Shown piece after piece: positions 44,445-53,047 of a DNA stretch of 64,000 bases. The translations under genes and the position numbers were made by a program. The notes beneath the pieces are model-generated. The model saw nothing but the letters and a program-made list of their open reading frames with translations, was not told the DNA's origin and searched no databases. Positions within the stretch are counted from its first letter, which is position 1, and the number at the start of each line of letters is the position of its first letter. Source of the DNA: Riemerella columbipharyngis (GTDB lineage Bacteria > Bacteroidota > Bacteroidia > Flavobacteriales > Weeksellaceae); the NCBI RefSeq assembly GCF_900101995.1, contig NZ_FNAS01000003.1:1-64000 (forward strand), given 5' to 3'.

Positions 44445-46565
44445 ATGAAAGGATTTGTTTTTTCAGGGCTTTTCGTAAGCTCACTTTGCTTGGCTCAGCA
44501 GATGCCAAAGGATTCCACAAGAACGACAGATGTGGAAGAAATCAAACTACTCAAGAGACTGCCTGTCTCTAAGGAAATTATCAATGTTGATAAAGATTTG
44601 AAGTCAAAGAATTTGGGGCAAGATTTACCTATTTTGCTTAGAAATCAGATGTCCGTTATCACGACTTCCGATGCCGGAAACGGGGTGGGGTACACAGGCT
44701 TCAGGATTAGAGGTACTGCGGGAACTTCTATCAATGTGATAATGAATGGAGTACCTTACAACGATTCGGAGTCGCAGGGGACTTTCTTCGTGGATGTGCC
44801 GGATCTAGTGAGTTCTGCTTCTCAAGTAGTTATCCAGCGTGGGGTAGGTACTTCCTCTAATGGTGTTTCTGCTTTTGGTGCGAGTGTAAATGTTATTTCA
44901 AAAGAACCGAGTAAAAAATTTTATGTAAAAACAGATGACAGCTATGGCTCTTTTAATACTTATAAATACTCGGCAGAAGTGGGCAGCGGACAGTTTCTGG
45001 ACAACCAGCTGTTTATAATGGCAAGATACACCAAAATACATTCTGACGGATATATAGATCGTGCATTTTCCAATCTTGATTCTTATAATGTTACGGCACT
45101 TTTCCAAAGAAACCAAACAATGCTGAGGCTGATGGCTTTTGGCGGAAAAGAAAAAACCTATCAAGCGTGGAATGGTATAGATGCGGAAACTATGGCAACT
45201 AATAGGAAAGCTAATAGCTGTGGTGCTATTTATAATGAAGATTGGTCTAAAATAATAGGCTACTACGATAATGAGACAGACAACTATCGCCAGAATCATT
45301 ACCAATTCCTTTGGAAACAAGAACTAAATAATGATTGGAGATTAGAAACGACTCTGCATTACACGAAAGGAAAAGGATATTATAGAAATTACAAACAAGA
45401 TAAAAAATTTTCTAAATACAATCTTCCTAACTTGGTTGTCAATGGAAACGAGGTGAAAAGAGATGATTTCATCAGGGATAAATGGCTGAATAACGATTTC
45501 TATGGTCTTGTTTCTACACTTTACGGGCATTTGGAGAATATGGAGCTTAATTTCGGGTTGGTGGCAAACCAATATTACGGAAGGCATTATGGCAATGTGT
45601 CGGGCGTAAAGTTCAAAAACATTGTGGAACACGAATATTATCGCAATCGTTCTTTGAAGAATGAAGTATCGGGATTTGCAAAGGCTGTTTTGAAACTAAA
45701 TAAATGGAATTTATTCGGAGATTTACAACTAAGAAAAATTAGTTATGATACTAAGATTTTGACAGCAGGAGATGATGAGGGGCTTGACCTTGATAAACAA
45801 TGGAATTTTTTTAATCCTAAAGTAGGCGTAAGCCACAGACTAAAAAATGGGAAAGTTTATTTTTCTTTTGCAGTGGCAAACAGAGAACCCAATAGAGATA
45901 CATTCAAAAATAATATAGATGCCAAGCAGGAAAAACTTTATGATTGGGAATTAGGATTAGAAAAATCTTGGGAGGACATATCTTTTACTGCCAATGCCTA
46001 TTATATGGATTACAAAAATCAACTGGTGTATTCCGGGGTAATTAATGATGTGGGAGATTTTGTGCAAATGAATGTACCTGAAAGCCATCGTATGGGAATA
46101 GAATTGGGTACCGAAGCCGTATTGTCGTCGTCTTTGCGTTTGACGGCGAATGCTACGCTTAGCCAAAATAAAATAAAACATTTGGAGGCCCAAGATGAAA
46201 ACAAAAAAACGATTGTACTTAGCAATACGGATATAGCACTATCCCCGAATTTTATAGGGAATTTGGGATTGCAGTACCAGCCGTTCAAAAATTTTGAATT
46301 AGGTATTACTCAGCAGTTTATAGGTAAGCAATACCTGGATAATACGCAAAATAAAAATTATAAACTTAGAGATTATGCCCTTACGGATTTTAATGCAAAA
46401 TATACACTCAATCTGCATAGAACAAGTATTGATTTTAATCTTTTGGTGAATAACTTATTTGACAAATCTTATGTAAGTAACGGCTATGTCTATGGGACTA
46501 CGCCATATTACTTTGCTCAAGCAGGGACCAATTTTATGTTTGGGGTAAGTGTTAAGTTTGAGTAA
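44445..46565 (+). CDS. TonB-dependent receptor under TPP control, predicted thiamine-compound importer
   Basis: An outer membrane receptor of 706 aa. The signal peptide ends near CLAQQ (residue 18-19). A plug domain follows with LGQDLPILLRNQMSVITTSDAGNGVGYTGFRIRGTAGTSINVIMNGVPYNDSE-type sequence and VVIQRGVGTSSNGVSAFGASVNV. The 22-strand barrel fills the rest and ends with the aromatic FMFGVSVKFE. It lacks a carboxypeptidase-like extension. The substrate is inferred only from the TPP riboswitch in front: receptors in this position are regarded as thiamine or TPP importers in Bacteroidetes. It is monocistronic; the inner-membrane transporter must lie elsewhere. Confidence 0.88.
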   Translation: MKGFVFSGLFVSSLCLAQQMPKDSTRTTDVEEIKLLKRLPVSKEIINVDKDLKSKNLGQDLPILLRNQMSVITTSDAGNGVGYTGFRIRGTAGTSINVIMNGVPYNDSESQGTFFVDVPDLVSSASQVVIQRGVGTSSNGVSAFGASVNVISKEPSKKFYVKTDDSYGSFNTYKYSAEVGSGQFLDNQLFIMARYTKIHSDGYIDRAFSNLDSYNVTALFQRNQTMLRLMAFGGKEKTYQAWNGIDAETMATNRKANSCGAIYNEDWSKIIGYYDNETDNYRQNHYQFLWKQELNNDWRLETTLHYTKGKGYYRNYKQDKKFSKYNLPNLVVNGNEVKRDDFIRDKWLNNDFYGLVSTLYGHLENMELNFGLVANQYYGRHYGNVSGVKFKNIVEHEYYRNRSLKNEVSGFAKAVLKLNKWNLFGDLQLRKISYDTKILTAGDDEGLDLDKQWNFFNPKVGVSHRLKNGKVYFSFAVANREPNRDTFKNNIDAKQEKLYDWELGLEKSWEDISFTANAYYMDYKNQLVYSGVINDVGDFVQMNVPESHRMGIELGTEAVLSSSLRLTANATLSQNKIKHLEAQDENKKTIVLSNTDIALSPNFIGNLGLQYQPFKNFELGITQQFIGKQYLDNTQNKNYKLRDYALTDFNAKYTLNLHRTSIDFNLLVNNLFDKSYVSNGYVYGTTPYYFAQAGTNFMFGVSVKFE

Positions 46566-46579
46566 TATTAAATCATAAT

Positions 46580-46627
46580 AAAAGCGGTTTGTTTTTGAAA
46601 ATAATCTAAAAATAAACCGCTTTTTTG
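46580..46627 (+). terminator. Terminator of the receptor gene
   Basis: AAAAGCGGTTT (46580-46590) pairs with AAACCGCTTTT (46614-46624) across a 23-base loop, followed by T residues. Confidence 0.75.
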
Positions 46628-46844
46628 TGAAAAACACTTTGTTTTGGTTGTGGGAGGCTTTGTGTGTTTAATTAAAAGTCTTTATTTAGATTTAATGTTC
46701 CGTATGGTTTAATTTATATTATATGTTTTAAATCATATTTTTTATCGGATTTAATTTGTTAAATTTGTGTAGTGTTAATTATCATTATTTTTACGAAAGG
46801 TAATTTCTAAATACATGAAAGAAACAATATAAATCTATGTATAA

Positions 46845-47891
46845 ATGAAAAAGAACATTGTAATTTTTGAAGCAGAAGGTGGTTCCGACAAATGGATTGA
46901 CGGGCACCGAAAAGATACAATGCCTATTCTCAACGCCATAAAGGCGAAAGGGTGGGGCTGTGAAGTAGTCTACTTCCGAGATGAATGGAAAGATGTCATC
47001 TTGGACTATGCGAAAGATAAGTTTGATGCATATATCAGCCGCATCAATCCGGGAAACCTTCCAAATGGAGAAAAAGAGTATTTCAATACTTTGAAAGAAC
47101 TGACTAAAGCAGGGCTTATAGGAATGTCTTCTCCAGACGCGATGCTCAATTTCGGAGCAAAAGATGCTTTAGTGAAGTTGGCAGACACCAGTTTGGTACC
47201 GGATGATACCTATGCGTATTATGACATTAAAACATTTAGAGATACTTTTCCAAAGAGTTTGTCTTTTGGGGAGAGAGTGTTAAAACAAAACAGAGGAAGT
47301 ACGGGAGAGGGGATTTGGAGAGTGCAAATCGCTGATGAAATCTCGTATAATCCGGGAGATAGTATTCCGTTGGATACCAAGCTGAAATGTACCGAGGCAG
47401 TGGATAATCATGTGGAGTATAATACTTTGGGAGATTTTATGACGATGTGCGAGAAATACATTGTGGGCGACAATGGTATGCTGGTAGATATGAGGTTTAT
47501 GCCGAGAATTAAAGAGGGAGAAATCAGAATTTTGATGGTGGGCTCTAGGCCTATCTTTGTGGTTCACAAAAAACCGGCAGATACGGAGGATGCTTTCTCG
47601 GCAACATTGTTCTCCGGAGCCAAGTATACTTACGATAAACCTGAAGATTGGCAAAATCTAATGGATATGTTTAATAAAACATTACCTATTATCTCCCAAA
47701 AATTAGGAGAACAGGAGGTCCCATTGATTTGGACTGCAGATTTTATGTTGGATTGGGACAAAGATGGAAACGATACTTATGTATTAGGAGAAATAAACTG
47801 CTCTTGCGTAGGTTTCACTAGCCATTTAGATCAAGGAATTCAAGAAGTGGTTGCAAACGAGGTTGTTCGCAGAGTAGAGCAAAGAGGATAG
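46845..47891 (+). CDS. ATP-grasp-like protein of unknown function, 348 aa
   Basis: The N-terminal part (IVIFEAEGGSDKWIDGHRKD, VYFRDEW) is a pre-ATP-grasp fold. ERVLKQNRGSTGEGIWRVQ around residue 145 resembles the phosphate-loop strand of ATP-grasp enzymes, and YVLGEINCSCVGFTSHLDQG near the end holds the E-x-N motif that binds the metals of ATP. LMVGSRPIFVVHKKP adds the middle. The protein resembles the group named after Campylobacter Cj0069, of unknown role. It would join a carboxylate to an amine or thiol, but the substrate is unknown. It is monocistronic, with a terminator behind. Confidence 0.7.
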   Translation: MKKNIVIFEAEGGSDKWIDGHRKDTMPILNAIKAKGWGCEVVYFRDEWKDVILDYAKDKFDAYISRINPGNLPNGEKEYFNTLKELTKAGLIGMSSPDAMLNFGAKDALVKLADTSLVPDDTYAYYDIKTFRDTFPKSLSFGERVLKQNRGSTGEGIWRVQIADEISYNPGDSIPLDTKLKCTEAVDNHVEYNTLGDFMTMCEKYIVGDNGMLVDMRFMPRIKEGEIRILMVGSRPIFVVHKKPADTEDAFSATLFSGAKYTYDKPEDWQNLMDMFNKTLPIISQKLGEQEVPLIWTADFMLDWDKDGNDTYVLGEINCSCVGFTSHLDQGIQEVVANEVVRRVEQRG

Positions 47892-47927
47892 TTTGAGGCA
47901 GTATTTTATTCTATCATTGAAGAAATT

Positions 47928-47965
47928 AAATATAGGTGGCTTTTTAGTTGCCTATATTTTTTTGT
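47928..47965 (+). terminator. Terminator of the ATP-grasp gene
   Basis: AAATATAGG (47928-47936) pairs with CCTATATTT (47951-47959), then T residues. Confidence 0.65.
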
Positions 47966-47983
47966 TTGCAGAGGTTGATTATT

Positions 47984-48674
47984 TTATGGTTCAGATAATT
48001 TAAGAGGATTATTTCGTATCAATTTACATAAACAAAGATATAAATTTTTATCTCTATTGTTATATCTAAATTCACATTCCTTTAGATGGTAATAAAACTT
48101 ATGCTTATGAATACCTCTAAATCGAGATAATCTTACTTTACAGAGTCCCTCAAAAGTTTTCTATTCCGTTGATATGATTCCTCCCTAAGGCAAATTCATT
48201 ATCACTATGTTTAATACGATAATGCTTCTTGTATCCAAAATCAGCAAGTCCGTCGTAGGTTTTAAATCCGTCCGTATAAAGCGTTGATTCTTTATCTACA
48301 TTTTGTTTTATAATAGGCAGTATCTCAGCCATTGAGCAGTTTTTTTATAATTTGAGATATACCTTTCCTTCTCTTTTTAACCTGCCAAAAACAGGTATTT
48401 TGCCCTTCGCACCTCTTCCTTTTTTTCCTCGAACTCGTTTGGCTCCGAAATAACTCTCGTCAAGTTCTATTTCATCTTTTCTAAGTGATGAATCTTTTTC
48501 GCATTCTTCTGCAATAAGTTCTCTTATTTTATCAAACATTTTATTAATAGTTGGGCGTGAAACACCGGTAATCTCACTTACTTTTTGGGCTTCAATATCA
48601 ATACAAAATAGAATTAAAATTTCTCTAAATTTTGCTTCAGAAATTCTTGAACAGACAATATACTTATTTTTCAT
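47984..48674 (-). pseudogene. IS1595-family transposase, inactivated by a stop and a frameshift
   Basis: The intact reading would give about 230 aa: an HTH part with AQKVSEITGVSRPTINKMFDKIREL, then the DDE core with IELDESYFGAKRVRGKKGRGAKGKIPVFG and STLYTDGFKTYDGL, then NHINGIENF and, in another frame, CKVRLSRFRGIHKHKFYYHLKECEFRYNNR. These are the ISXO2/IS1016-type motifs of the IS1595 family. An in-frame TAA near 48348 splits the frame after KVYLKL, and an extra base near 48140-48150 shifts it after GIENF (W and G should follow). The frame ends just outside the left inverted repeat. It cannot make an active transposase. Confidence 0.85.
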
Positions 48675-48725
48675 TGATTAAGAATGATTTACAAAGTTAT
48701 AAGTCCTCTTAAATTATCTTGAAGC
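47988..48725. mobile_element. Dead IS1595-family insertion sequence, about 740 bases
   Basis: The ends carry inverted repeats: AGATAATTTAAGAGGA at 47993-48008 is matched perfectly by its complement at 48704-48719, and the match extends outward with GGTTC against GCTTC apart from a one-base offset. I could not find a clear 8-base target duplication, so the flanks have changed or the true ends differ by a few bases. It inserted just beyond the porX terminator. Confidence 0.8.
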
Positions 48726-48738
48726 AAAATTAAAATAA

Positions 48739-48765
48739 AAGCGGAGAAATTACGATTCTCCGCTT
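48739..48765 (-). terminator. Terminator of porX
   Basis: AAGCGGAGAA (48739-48748), loop ATTACGA, TTCTCCGCTT (48756-48765); on the minus strand a T-rich tail follows. Confidence 0.75.
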
Positions 48766-48802
48766 AGTAAAAACAAATAAATTATGAAAACAAAAAAACA
48801 AA

Positions 48803-50347
48803 TTATTTAGGTTCTAAAATACTTATCGGGATGATACATTCTTCCAGAGAAATACCCCCGTGTTGATAGGTATCTTTGTAATAATTGACATAGTGGTTGT
48901 AGTTTTTAGGATAAGCTAAGAAAATGTTGTTTTTAGCAAAAATATACTTACTGCTCAGGTTCCCTTTTGGGAGGAAGAGTTTTTCTGGAGCAGTTATAGC
49001 CCACACATCGTTGTTGTCGTAGTTTAGGCTTTTGCCTGTTTTATAGCGTATGTTGGTAGAGGTTTCTTTATCTCCTACTACTTTGCTTGGTTTTTTTACA
49101 TATATGGTTCCGTGGTCGGTAGTTATCACGAGTTTGTACCCGCTCTCGGCAGCGAGTTTTATGATTTTCATCAATGATGAATTTTCAAACCAATTGTAGG
49201 TGAGCGAACGAAAAGTTTGGTCGTCTCTAATAAATTGGCTTACAATATTGTTGTCCGTTTTAGCATGAGAGAGAATGTCAATGAAATTATAAACAATAAC
49301 CACCAAATCATTTTTCTTTATCTGCTGAAAGTCGTCAAGGGTTTTTTTTTCAAAATCGGCATTGAGTATTTTTACATACTTCATAGACTTAGAAGACAGC
49401 CCAAGCCTTTTCATTTGGTCTTCGAGGAAATCTCTTTCGTAGTCGTTTTTATTGCCTTCTTCATTATCATTGAACCATTTGTTTGGAAATCTTTTCTCGA
49501 TTTCAGAGGGTAGTAATCCCGAGAAAAAGGCATTCCGAGCGTATTGGGTCGTCGTAGGCAAAATGCTGTAATAGTAGTCTTCCGAGATTTTGTTATAGAA
49601 CTTGGTGAACAGTGGCTCTATCACACGCCATTGGTCGTAGCGGAGATTATCAATCATCAGGAGGAGGACTTTTTCCTTCTGAACTTCCGGCTTTACTTTT
49701 TCTTTGAACAAGGTATGGCTCATCAGCGGTTTTTCGTTGGAATTGAGCCAGTCTTCATAGTTCTTCTCTATAAATTTGGCAAATTGTATATTCGCTTCTT
49801 CTTTTTGAGATTGAAGAAGGTCTTTGAATTCGTTATCAAAGACTTTATCAAATTTAATTTCCCAGTTGATGATTTTTTTGTAATAATCTGCCCATTCTTC
49901 ATAGCTTCTAATATACGATACTTCAAGGCTTAGATTTCGAAATTCCTGCTGGTATTCTAGTTTGGTTTTTTGTTCCACCAGATCATCACTCTGAAGGTTT
50001 TTTTTCAGCGAAAGCAGAATTTGATTGGGATTAACGGGTTTCAGTATATAATCTGCAATCTGCGAACCGATGGCCTGTTCCATAATCTGTTCTTCCTCGC
50101 TTTTGGTAACCATCACGATTTTGGCGGAGCTGTCTTTGTGTTTAATCATAGGAATGGCTTCCAGTCCGGATATACCGGGCATATTCTCATCCAAGAGAAC
50201 CAAATCGTATTTCTTTTGACTCATGATTTCCAAGGCTTCATTTACATTGTTGACTGGGGTTACTTGGTATCCTTTGTTTGTCAAAAATACAATGTGTGGT
50301 CTCAGCATATCCACTTCGTCATCTATCCATAGAATTTTTCCTGCCAT
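48803..50347 (-). CDS. porX: PorX-type response regulator with PglZ/alkaline-phosphatase-like domain
   Basis: A two-part protein of 514 aa. Residues 1-120 are a receiver domain: WIDDEVDM with the acidic pair, the phosphorylated Asp in LVLLDENMPG at about residue 53, and the conserved Lys in DYILKPVNP. The C-terminal two thirds is a PglZ domain of the alkaline phosphatase superfamily, with LLLMIDNLRYDQW, ILPTTTQYARNAFFSGLLPSEIEKRFP, LVVIVYNFIDILSHAKTDN and KLVITTDHGTIYVKKP as metal-site strands. PorX, with the kinase PorY, controls type IX secretion genes and can cut cyclic oligonucleotides in P. gingivalis. PorY is not in the window. A terminator follows. Confidence 0.9.
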   Translation of the reverse strand: MAGKILWIDDEVDMLRPHIVFLTNKGYQVTPVNNVNEALEIMSQKKYDLVLLDENMPGISGLEAIPMIKHKDSSAKIVMVTKSEEEQIMEQAIGSQIADYILKPVNPNQILLSLKKNLQSDDLVEQKTKLEYQQEFRNLSLEVSYIRSYEEWADYYKKIINWEIKFDKVFDNEFKDLLQSQKEEANIQFAKFIEKNYEDWLNSNEKPLMSHTLFKEKVKPEVQKEKVLLLMIDNLRYDQWRVIEPLFTKFYNKISEDYYYSILPTTTQYARNAFFSGLLPSEIEKRFPNKWFNDNEEGNKNDYERDFLEDQMKRLGLSSKSMKYVKILNADFEKKTLDDFQQIKKNDLVVIVYNFIDILSHAKTDNNIVSQFIRDDQTFRSLTYNWFENSSLMKIIKLAAESGYKLVITTDHGTIYVKKPSKVVGDKETSTNIRYKTGKSLNYDNNDVWAITAPEKLFLPKGNLSSKYIFAKNNIFLAYPKNYNHYVNYYKDTYQHGGISLEECIIPISILEPK

Positions 50348-50709
50348 TACAGATTGTTTTTCTATTTTTGTATAAGCAAAGATATAGCCAAACTATTCAC
50401 TTTGTCCTCTAAATTAAAGATAAAAAAAGTTAAATTTGGTTAAACCCGCATTCAGGAGTATATTTTTTTTATTTTTGGGGCATATCGGCATCCCTCACCA
50501 AGTCTACCGACCGCCAAGTCCGCCAAGTTTGCCAACCGCAGGTTTGCCGTCGGGCTATCCGTTGCAATCTTTTTGTGAGGCACGAGCAAAAAGGATTTCC
50601 ACTTCTATTTCTCACGCGATCACCCGCACAAGCCCAAGAGGGTGCGTCCGTGAAAGAAAAAGATTTGATTAAAATTTAAACAGGTTCTAAATATGATTCA
50701 GCTATAAGC
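50348..50709. other. Gap between porX and hutH, holding a GC-rich repeat element
   Basis: No gene. About 170 bases in the middle are unusually rich in G+C for this genome; see the repeat entry. A short rightward frame here reads without any family pattern. Confidence 0.6.
50487..50655. repeat. GC-rich intergenic repeat element with hairpins
   Basis: The block contains phrases I associate with a repetitive intergenic element of Chryseobacterium-type genomes: GGGCTATCCGTTGCAATC, CAAAAAGGATTTCCACTTC and CACGCGATCACCCGCACAAG. Internal pairings are AATCTTTTTG (50566-50575) with CAAAAAGGATT (50587-50597, one bulge), GGGCT (50552-50556) with AGCCC (50631-50635), and CACCC (50621-50625) with GGGTG (50640-50644). 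No coding potential is seen. That it is multicopy is remembered, not shown here. Confidence 0.6.
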
Positions 50710-52203
50710 CTAAACCTCTACCTTGAATTTTCTTTGTCTAATCATCTCGGCGATTTTCAGAATATCTTCCCCGATGAGGCGGTCGTCCTCAAGTTTTGGT
50801 ACTTCCGAACGAATAAGCGCAATTGCCTCTTCTATAATAAGCGAAGATTTTGCAGGACGGCGGAATTCTATTCCCTGAGCGGCAAACATAAGCTCTATGG
50901 CAAAGATATTCACGAGATTGTCCAAAACTCTATTGAGCTTCCTGCCGGAGATACTGCCCATAGAAACATGGTCTTCTTGCCCTAAGCTGGTGGGAATAGA
51001 GTCTGCCGAAGCAGGGAAACAGAGTGTTTTGTTTTCGGTTACTAAAGCGGCTGAAGTATACTGTGGGATCATAAAACCAGAATTGAGTCCGGAGCTTTCG
51101 GTAAGGAGTCTTGGCAATCCGAATTTTCCCTCTAAAAGGAGGTAGCTTCGTCTATCCGAAATATTCCCCAGTTCAGCGGCGGCTAATGTAGCGTAGTCTA
51201 ATGGTAACGCCATCAGCTGTCCGTGGAAATTGCCACCGGAGACACTTTCCTCGGCACTGAGGACGATAGGGTTATCCGTTACAGAATTGAGTTCCGTTTC
51301 TGCCATTTCTTTCAGATGCTCGTAGGCGTTTCTACTTGCACCGTGTACCTGGGGCACACATCGCATAGAGTAGGGGTCTTGCACACGATTACAATTTTCA
51401 TGGGCTTTCATATTCTCCGAATGGTTGAGAAGTTTAAGCATTCTTGATGCCGTTTTTTTACTGCCTCGGAAAGGTCTTATTTTATGCAATTCTTTTTTGA
51501 AAGGACTTTTAGAGCCTCTGTAAGCCTCAATGCTCATCGCTGCCGAGAGGTCTGCCAGGTTTAGCAGATAGTTCATTTTTTCTAAAGCGACTATGGCGTG
51601 AGCGAGGATAAACTGCGTTCCGTTAATGAGTCCGAGTCCTTCCTTTGGCCCTAATTTTAGAGGCTCTATACCGTGTTTTTTTAGTACAGGTGCTGTATCT
51701 GTGGGGGTATCTTTGTCCCAAACTTTACCTAAACCGATAAGCGGAAGCACTAAATGCGACAGCGGAGCCAAATCCCCTGAAGCCCCTACGGAGCCTTGTT
51801 CTGGTACTACGGGGATGATGTCTTTGTCAATCATAAAGATAAGCCTCTCTATCATTTCTAAGGAAACCCCTGAGTATCCTTTGGATAGGGCGTGTACCTT
51901 TGCAATCATCATCAGTTTTGATATTTTTTTATCAATTGGTTTCCCTACGCCCACAGCGTGGCTGATGATAAGGTTGTGCTGCAGCTGTGCCGTTTCTTCC
52001 TTGGAGATTTTCGTATCGCATAGTGGCCCAAATCCTGTATTGATACCATATACAGTGCGGTCTGATGCTACTATTTGAGCAACATCGTCTTGAGATTTCA
52101 GGATTTGAGTTTTGCTTTTTTTATTAAGTTTTGCTTTTTTCGTTCCTTGAGCGATAGCTAAAATATCATCTATACTAAAGCGGTCTATTCCGTAGATAAG
52201 CAT
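50710..52203 (-). CDS. hutH: Histidine ammonia-lyase
   Basis: HutH removes ammonia from histidine to give urocanate, the first step of histidine breakdown. The self-made MIO cofactor comes from ASG in GSVGASGDLAPLSHLVLPL, at about residue 142-144. YGINTGFGPLCDTKIS with the catalytic Tyr, NGTQFILAH, VQDPYSMRCVPQVHGASR and NFHGQLMALPLDY are all present. The length of 497 aa is right. The rest of the hut pathway is not beside it, so the gene is isolated here; an aromatic amino acid lyase of other use cannot be fully excluded, but His fits best. Confidence 0.92.
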   Translation of the reverse strand: MLIYGIDRFSIDDILAIAQGTKKAKLNKKSKTQILKSQDDVAQIVASDRTVYGINTGFGPLCDTKISKEETAQLQHNLIISHAVGVGKPIDKKISKLMMIAKVHALSKGYSGVSLEMIERLIFMIDKDIIPVVPEQGSVGASGDLAPLSHLVLPLIGLGKVWDKDTPTDTAPVLKKHGIEPLKLGPKEGLGLINGTQFILAHAIVALEKMNYLLNLADLSAAMSIEAYRGSKSPFKKELHKIRPFRGSKKTASRMLKLLNHSENMKAHENCNRVQDPYSMRCVPQVHGASRNAYEHLKEMAETELNSVTDNPIVLSAEESVSGGNFHGQLMALPLDYATLAAAELGNISDRRSYLLLEGKFGLPRLLTESSGLNSGFMIPQYTSAALVTENKTLCFPASADSIPTSLGQEDHVSMGSISGRKLNRVLDNLVNIFAIELMFAAQGIEFRRPAKSSLIIEEAIALIRSEVPKLEDDRLIGEDILKIAEMIRQRKFKVEV

Positions 52204-52243
52204 AATCTTTAAGATTTTTGGTTAATGATTTCAATGATAATAA

Positions 52244-52282
52244 AAAAAGTCCTACCTAAAAAAATAAAGTAGAACTTTTTGT
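52244..52282 (-). terminator. Terminator of the ferritin gene
   Basis: AAAAAGTCCTAC (52244-52255) pairs with GTAGAACTTTTT (52269-52280) with one mismatch. Confidence 0.65.
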
Positions 52283-52320
52283 TTGAAAACTAAAATAATT
52301 GTAAATCAATATTTTGATGA

Positions 52321-52830
52321 TCATTCAGCTGTAGTATCTTGTAATTTTCTTTGTGCCAATTCTTGGTCAAATAGGAAAAGAGCAGAATTGTTGTCTTTTA
52401 CCATTTTGATTTTTACCAAAAGTTGAGAGGCACTTGCCTCTTCTTCTACCTGCTCGTTGATAAACCATTGGAGAAAAGAAACCGTAGCATAGTTCTCTTC
52501 ATCATTAGCTGTTTTATAAATATTGAAGATACTTTTAGTAACTTCTTTTTCGTGTGCTAAGGCTCTTTCAAAAATATCTACAGCATCTTTGAAATCGTGA
52601 GGCGGAGCATCTACTTTGGACATAATAACAGTACCGCCAATGTTATTGATAAAATCAAAAATTTTATCGGCGTGTGCCAATTCTTCTTTAGCCTGTACAC
52701 GGAAATAGTTTGCAATACCGTCTAAATCCTGCGTGTAAAACCAAGCTGCCATAGCCAAATAATATTGTGCAGCATATTGTTCCTTTGCGATTTGCTCGTT
52801 TAGCAATTTTTCTATTTTTTCACTAATCAT
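52321..52830 (-). CDS. ftnA: Bacterial non-heme ferritin
   Basis: Ferritin stores iron as ferrihydrite in a 24-subunit shell. The chosen start is the ATG at 52828-52830 (MISEKIEKLLNEQIAKEQYA); the frame extends nine codons further upstream, but that part is not family-like and would run over the promoter. Ferroxidase residues stand in NEQIAKEQYAAQYYLAM, EELAHADKIFDFI and QWFINEQVEEEASASQLLVKI. Length 169 aa is normal for FtnA. The -7 element TATTTTTG is at 52855-52862. The Fur-family gene at 60.9 kb is a possible regulator, but no Fur box was identified. Confidence 0.93.
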   Translation of the reverse strand: MISEKIEKLLNEQIAKEQYAAQYYLAMAAWFYTQDLDGIANYFRVQAKEELAHADKIFDFINNIGGTVIMSKVDAPPHDFKDAVDIFERALAHEKEVTKSIFNIYKTANDEENYATVSFLQWFINEQVEEEASASQLLVKIKMVKDNNSALFLFDQELAQRKLQDTTAE

Positions 52831-52854
52831 AATCGTATAATATTTAATATGATG

Positions 52855-52862
52855 CAAAAATA
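52855..52862 (-). promoter_or_regulatory. -7 element TATTTTTG before ferritin
   Basis: The complement of 52855-52862 reads TATTTTTG, 25 bases before the chosen ATG. The -33 region has TTT instead of TTG. Confidence 0.4.
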
Positions 52863-53020
52863 CTGAATAAAGTATCCCGTGTAAAGAGCGTGTGCTAATT
52901 TTTTTTTATTGTAAATATACATAAAGTGTTGCTGGATTTCAAAATGGGCTGTGGGATTATGTTTGAATGCTAAATTAGAATATCTATAAAAAATAATAAT
53001 GAATTATCCTTCAAAATTTT

Positions 53021-53028
53021 TACATTTG
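53021..53028 (+). promoter_or_regulatory. -7 element TACATTTG before ddl
   Basis: TACATTTG fits the consensus and stands 20 bases before the ddl start. No TTG is found at the usual distance. Confidence 0.45.
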
Positions 53029-53047
53029 CAGGACTAAATATTTACCA

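Noticed and set aside
48150-48674. Two separate small genes instead of one broken transposase
   Set aside because: Both parts are in the same frame, separated only by one TAA, and together with the third part match one IS1595-type protein between its inverted repeats.
50436-50672. Plus-strand frame of 78 codons in the porX-hutH gap
   Set aside because: It runs across the GC-rich repeat element; no family pattern and a Pro/Ser-rich chance composition.
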